Shown: positions 13,199-15,794 of the stretch, in pieces | Layout of the letters: every line of letters starts with the position of its first letter | Numbering within the stretch: the stretch's first letter is position 1 | DNA from: Actinomycetes bacterium | GTDB lineage: Bacteria > Actinomycetota > Actinomycetes > Propionibacteriales > Propionibacteriaceae | Reading direction: 5' to 3' | DNA: 15,794 bases | NCBI GenBank assembly: GCA_023419175.1 | Contig: JAEZYG010000078.1 | Span: 1-15,794 of the forward strand | Notes under the pieces: model-generated | What the model was told of the DNA's origin: nothing | Seen by the model: the letters and a program-made list of their open reading frames with translations, nothing else | The model's database searches: none | Position numbers and translations under genes: made by a program

Positions 13199-14617
13199 TT
13201 AGTCCACGCCGAAGTCCATTGCGGCTCTATCCAGCCAAGCTTCGGAATCGCTTGTCGGGCGTGCTTCTGGAATGGAACTATAACGTCCGATTTCCAGCTG
13301 TCCGATGAGTTTGTCGGTCTGTCCCGATTCGAGCTGTCCTTGGGCGACATATTGTTCCAGTTTGGCTCGAGAATCGCTGATATCCAGATTGCGCATCGTC
13401 AACTGTCCGATGCGATCCAAAGGCCCGAATGCGGCATCGTCCACGCGCTCCATGCTCAACCGCTCTGGACGGTAGCTGAAATTGGATCCTTCAGTATTGA
13501 GGATCGTGTAATCATCTCCGCGACGTAATTTGAGGGTGACCGTTCCGCTTACCACCGAGGCCACCCAGCGCATGAGAGCTTCGCGGATCATCATCGCTTG
13601 AGGGTCAAACCAGCGTCCTTGGTAGAGCAGGCGTCCCAGACGCAATCCCTCGTTTTGATAGTTGGTCAAGGTGTCTTCATTGTGAATGGCGGCGAGAAGT
13701 CGCTCGTAGGCGATATGTAGCAATGCCATGCCAGGCGCTTCGTAGATGCCACGCGATTTCGCCTCGATGATGCGATTCTCGATTTGGTCGCTCATACCCA
13801 AGCCGTGACGTCCACCGATAGCGTTAGCGCGCATGACCAAGTCCACGCGAGAGGCGAATTCCTCTCCGTTGATAGCGACAGGGTATCCGTGCTCGAAGGT
13901 GATCGAGACCGTCTCCGTGGGGATATCCACGGACGGATCCCAGAATTTTACGCCCATGATCGGCTCGACGGTCTCCAAGGAGACATCGAGATGCTCAAGG
14001 GTTTTAGCCTCGTGGGTGGCTCCCCAGATATTCGCATCCGTGGAATATGCCTTCTCGGCTGAATCGCGATAGGGGAGATTGTGGGCGCTCAACCATTCAC
14101 TCATCTGCTGACGGCCGCCGAGTTCGTCGACGAATTTCTCGTCTAGCCAAGGTTTATAGATGCGTAGGTTGGGATTTGCCATCAGGCCGTAACGGTAGAA
14201 ACGCTCGATGTCATTGCCTTTGAATGTTGAGCCGTCTCCCCAGATTTGAACCCCGTCTTGAGCCATCGCCTGAACGAGCATGGTGCCGGTGACAGCTCGT
14301 CCGATGGGGGTGGTATTGAAATAGGGCTTTCCAGCGGTCTTGATGTGAAAAGCTCCGCACTGTAAGGCGAGTAATCCCTGTTCAACAAGGGAATCTCGAC
14401 AGTCCACCATGCGGGAGATCTCGGCGCCGTATTGGGTGGCGCGTCCAGGAACCGAATCGATATCGGGTTCGTCATATTGACCGATATTGGCGGTATAGGT
14501 GCATGGAATCGCGCCGTTCTCGCGCATCCATGCCACCGCTACGGAGGTATCGAGGCCTCCCGAGAAGGCGATGCCGACTTTTTCTCCAACAGGAAGAGAC
14601 GTTAAAACCTTAGACAC
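13199..14617 (-). CDS. argG: Argininosuccinate synthase, long (E. coli-type) form
   Basis: Joins citrulline and aspartate with ATP to make argininosuccinate, the penultimate arginine step. The 472-aa product matches the longer E. coli-type family (E. coli ArgG, 447 aa) rather than the roughly 400-aa form of streptomycetes and mycobacteria. Diagnostic blocks are the PP-loop AFSGGLDTS (17-25), YFNTTPIGRAVTGTMLV, IWGDGSTFKGNDIERFYRYGL, KAYSTDANIWGATHEAK, IMGVKFWD and GGRHGLGMSDQIENRIIEA. The start is GTG at 14617, giving MSKVLTSLPVG to match E. coli MTTILKHLPVG; the AAGGG lies almost against the GTG. No other arg gene is adjacent. It is 93 bp downstream of the quinone oxidoreductase on the same strand, and that gap holds a possible promoter. 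Confidence 0.96.
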   Translation of the reverse strand: MSKVLTSLPVGEKVGIAFSGGLDTSVAVAWMRENGAIPCTYTANIGQYDEPDIDSVPGRATQYGAEISRMVDCRDSLVEQGLLALQCGAFHIKTAGKPYFNTTPIGRAVTGTMLVQAMAQDGVQIWGDGSTFKGNDIERFYRYGLMANPNLRIYKPWLDEKFVDELGGRQQMSEWLSAHNLPYRDSAEKAYSTDANIWGATHEAKTLEHLDVSLETVEPIMGVKFWDPSVDIPTETVSITFEHGYPVAINGEEFASRVDLVMRANAIGGRHGLGMSDQIENRIIEAKSRGIYEAPGMALLHIAYERLLAAIHNEDTLTNYQNEGLRLGRLLYQGRWFDPQAMMIREALMRWVASVVSGTVTLKLRRGDDYTILNTEGSNFSYRPERLSMERVDDAAFGPLDRIGQLTMRNLDISDSRAKLEQYVAQGQLESGQTDKLIGQLEIGRYSSIPEARPTSDSEAWLDRAAMDFGVD

Positions 14618-14662
14618 CCCTTCAGGATAACTGAAAATTATGCCTAAAGGAAAATAATCTTC
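14618..14662 (-). promoter_or_regulatory. Candidate argG promoter and leader
   Basis: The sequence upstream of argG is notably AT-rich. On the minus strand a CATAAT -10-like hexamer (plus coordinates 14637-14642) lies about 20 bp before the GTG start, without a good -35. A small dyad TTCAG-gataa-CTGAA (14621-14635) sits between it and the start and would partly pair the weak ribosome binding site. Sequence resembling half of an ARG box (TGAAAATTAT, 14632-14641) overlaps the -10, but no full ArgR site can be drawn. Confidence 0.3.
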
Positions 14663-14710
14663 ATTCTTTGGGGAAGAGTAGCATCGCCTCTGAGGAAATG
14701 TGATGAATAA

Positions 14711-15682
14711 CTATGCTTCCGGGATAGTCAAGATGATCTTGCCCACCAGATCGCCTGAAGCCATCAATTCGTGAGCTTGAGACACCTCACGAATGTCAAA
14801 ACGCTGTTCTTTGGCGAGCTGAATTGTGCCTTGCTCAATCATCGGCCACACGATCTTTGCAACGCGCTGAGTGATACGCGCTTTGTCGGCATGATCTCGT
14901 CCGCGCAAACTCGTCGCTGTGATCGTGCCGCGTTTATTGAGCAAAGCAGCGATATTGAGTTCGCCCTTCGTTCCTTTCTGCATACCGATGATGACGATAC
15001 GTCCGTCATAACCCAAAGCCTTGACGTTATCGGATAGATATTTCGCCCCGATGATGTCAAGAATCACGTCCACCCCAGATGTGGATGAGCGCACCTGCTC
15101 GACCCAGTCGCTGCGATAGTCGATCACCTCATCGGCGCCTAAGGAACGCACGTAGTCCATCTTTCCTGCCGAGCAGGTCGCCAGGACACGGCATCCCAAT
15201 GCCTTGGCATATTGAATGGCGAATGAGCCGATCCCCCCAGCCCCACCGTGAATGAGAATGCTCTCACCAGCAGATAGATGGACGTGATCCATATTGCTGA
15301 CGACGGTGGCAGCTACCTCCATCAAACCGGCTGCGCTGACCAGATCGACATTTGCAGGCGGACGTATGACCTGACCAGCGGGAACTACCACATATTCGGC
15401 GTATCCCCCGCCAGCAAGCAAGGCGACAACCTCGTCACCGCGCTGCCATCCATCTACATTCGGCCCGATAGCGTCGATGATGCCCGAGACCTCAAGACCC
15501 ATAGTTGTCGATTCTCCAGGAGGGGGAGGGTAGTAACCTTGACGCTGAAGCAAATCGGCTCGGTTTAGACCAGCGGCACGCACTTTGATGCGCACCTGAC
15601 CTTCCTCTGGTTCAGGGGTTGGGGCAAGAGCCCAGCGCATCTTCTCAGGGCCACCAAAATCGTCCAGAATGATCGCATACAT
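14711..15682 (-). CDS. NAD(P)H quinone oxidoreductase, zinc-less MDR family (PIG3-like)
   Basis: Medium-chain dehydrogenase/reductase of the quinone oxidoreductase group, expected to reduce quinones or other electrophiles with NADPH in the cytoplasm; 323 aa, typical for the group. The N-terminal GroES-like domain includes AAGLNRADLLQRQGYYPPPPG (37-56) and GLEVSG, close to the TP53I3/PIG3 subgroup. The Rossmann loop is HGGAGGIGSFAIQYAKALG (145-163), with Ala/Gly after it as in NADP-preferring members, and LGADEVIDYR follows. The Cys and His zinc ligands of true alcohol dehydrogenases are absent. The start is ATG at 15682; the region before it has only AAGAT as a ribosome binding site. It is divergent from the tRNA-Ser gene. 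The true substrate is unknown. Confidence 0.9.
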   Translation of the reverse strand: MYAIILDDFGGPEKMRWALAPTPEPEEGQVRIKVRAAGLNRADLLQRQGYYPPPPGESTTMGLEVSGIIDAIGPNVDGWQRGDEVVALLAGGGYAEYVVVPAGQVIRPPANVDLVSAAGLMEVAATVVSNMDHVHLSAGESILIHGGAGGIGSFAIQYAKALGCRVLATCSAGKMDYVRSLGADEVIDYRSDWVEQVRSSTSGVDVILDIIGAKYLSDNVKALGYDGRIVIIGMQKGTKGELNIAALLNKRGTITATSLRGRDHADKARITQRVAKIVWPMIEQGTIQLAKEQRFDIREVSQAHELMASGDLVGKIILTIPEA

Positions 15683-15701
15683 ATCTTAAGTGTGGCATCT
15701 G

Positions 15702-15731
15702 TTCCCACTTTTTGCCTGCGTGCGATACGAT
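15702..15731 (+). promoter_or_regulatory. Possible tRNA-Ser promoter
   Basis: TTCCCA (15702-15707) and TACGAT (15726-15731) are spaced 18 bp and would start transcription a few bases before the tRNA. Both match the housekeeping consensus at 4 of 6 positions. Some promoter must lie in this 62-bp gap unless the tRNA is read from elsewhere. Confidence 0.3.
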
Positions 15732-15744
15732 AAGGGAAGCCATG

Positions 15745-15794
15745 GGCGAGATCGCATAGTGGACTAGTGCAGCCGCCTTGAAAGCGGCCGAGCG
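15745..15794 (+). tRNA. tRNA-Ser (anticodon UGA), 3' end beyond the window
   Basis: The 5' acceptor strand GGCGAGA (15745-15751) is followed by T8 and C9. The D arm has stem GCA/TGC (15754-15756, 15768-15770) with AGTGG in its loop. The anticodon arm GCCGC-CTTGAAA-GCGGC (15772-15788) puts the anticodon TGA at 15779-15781. The bases after it begin what should be the long variable arm of a serine tRNA. The T arm and 3' acceptor strand lie outside the window, so acceptor pairing cannot be checked. It decodes UCA and, by wobble, other UCN codons. Confidence 0.88.

Overview
The window looks like ordinary chromosome of a moderate-GC member of the Actinomycetota, probably an Actinomycetaceae-like lineage. 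The evidence is a WhiB-like Fe-S regulator, an MprA/MprB-like two-component pair, an actinobacterial-type DnaA box (TTGTCCACA), frequent GTG starts and AT/GC-balanced codon use. The taxonomic placement is inference from gene content only. There are no insertion sequences, phage genes or CRISPR arrays. Genes are packed tightly and no gap exceeds 300 bp.

Layout. Bases 1-1250 (minus strand) hold the 5' part of glnS, preceded by a HAD-family hydrolase gene. Bases 1388-4717 (plus) form a compact run: a low-molecular-weight protein tyrosine phosphatase, an S51 (peptidase E-like) hydrolase, an OmpR-type response regulator and its histidine kinase. Gaps are 13 and 9 bp and the last pair overlap by 4 bp, so co-transcription is likely. 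Bases 4812-6387 (plus) hold an MFS exporter overlapping an ArsR/SmtB-family sensor. The sensor's C-terminal His/Glu/Asp ligands match the spacing of the mycobacterial Ni/Co sensor KmtR, suggesting a self-regulated metal efflux unit. The arsR stop is followed at once by a dense cluster of DnaA-box-like 9-mers (6376-6468) that runs into the 3' end of aat (leucyl/phenylalanyl-tRNA-protein transferase, minus). This is the most unusual feature of the window.

Next come an EcsC-family protein (plus), a two-way hairpin, serS (minus), a diacylglycerol/lipid kinase-like gene (plus), a small Pro/Tyr/Gln-rich two-TM protein (minus) and pheA (prephenate dehydratase, plus). pheA overlaps tail-to-tail with a divergent WhiB-like gene (minus) that carries an added C-terminal helix-turn-helix. 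The last part is a minus-strand series read in the order quinone oxidoreductase, argG (long, E. coli-type), sirtuin deacylase, whiB-like. A strong stem-loop separates argG and the sirtuin gene. The window ends inside a plus-strand tRNA-Ser(UGA).

Themes. Translation genes are prominent (glnS, serS, aat, tRNA-Ser), with amino-acid biosynthesis (pheA, argG) and signalling/stress genes (phosphatase-TCS run, metal sensor/exporter, Wbl, sirtuin). The best candidates for something undescribed are the non-oriC DnaA-box cluster built into the aat 3' end, the KmtR-type sensor paired with an MFS exporter, and the Wbl-HTH fusion.
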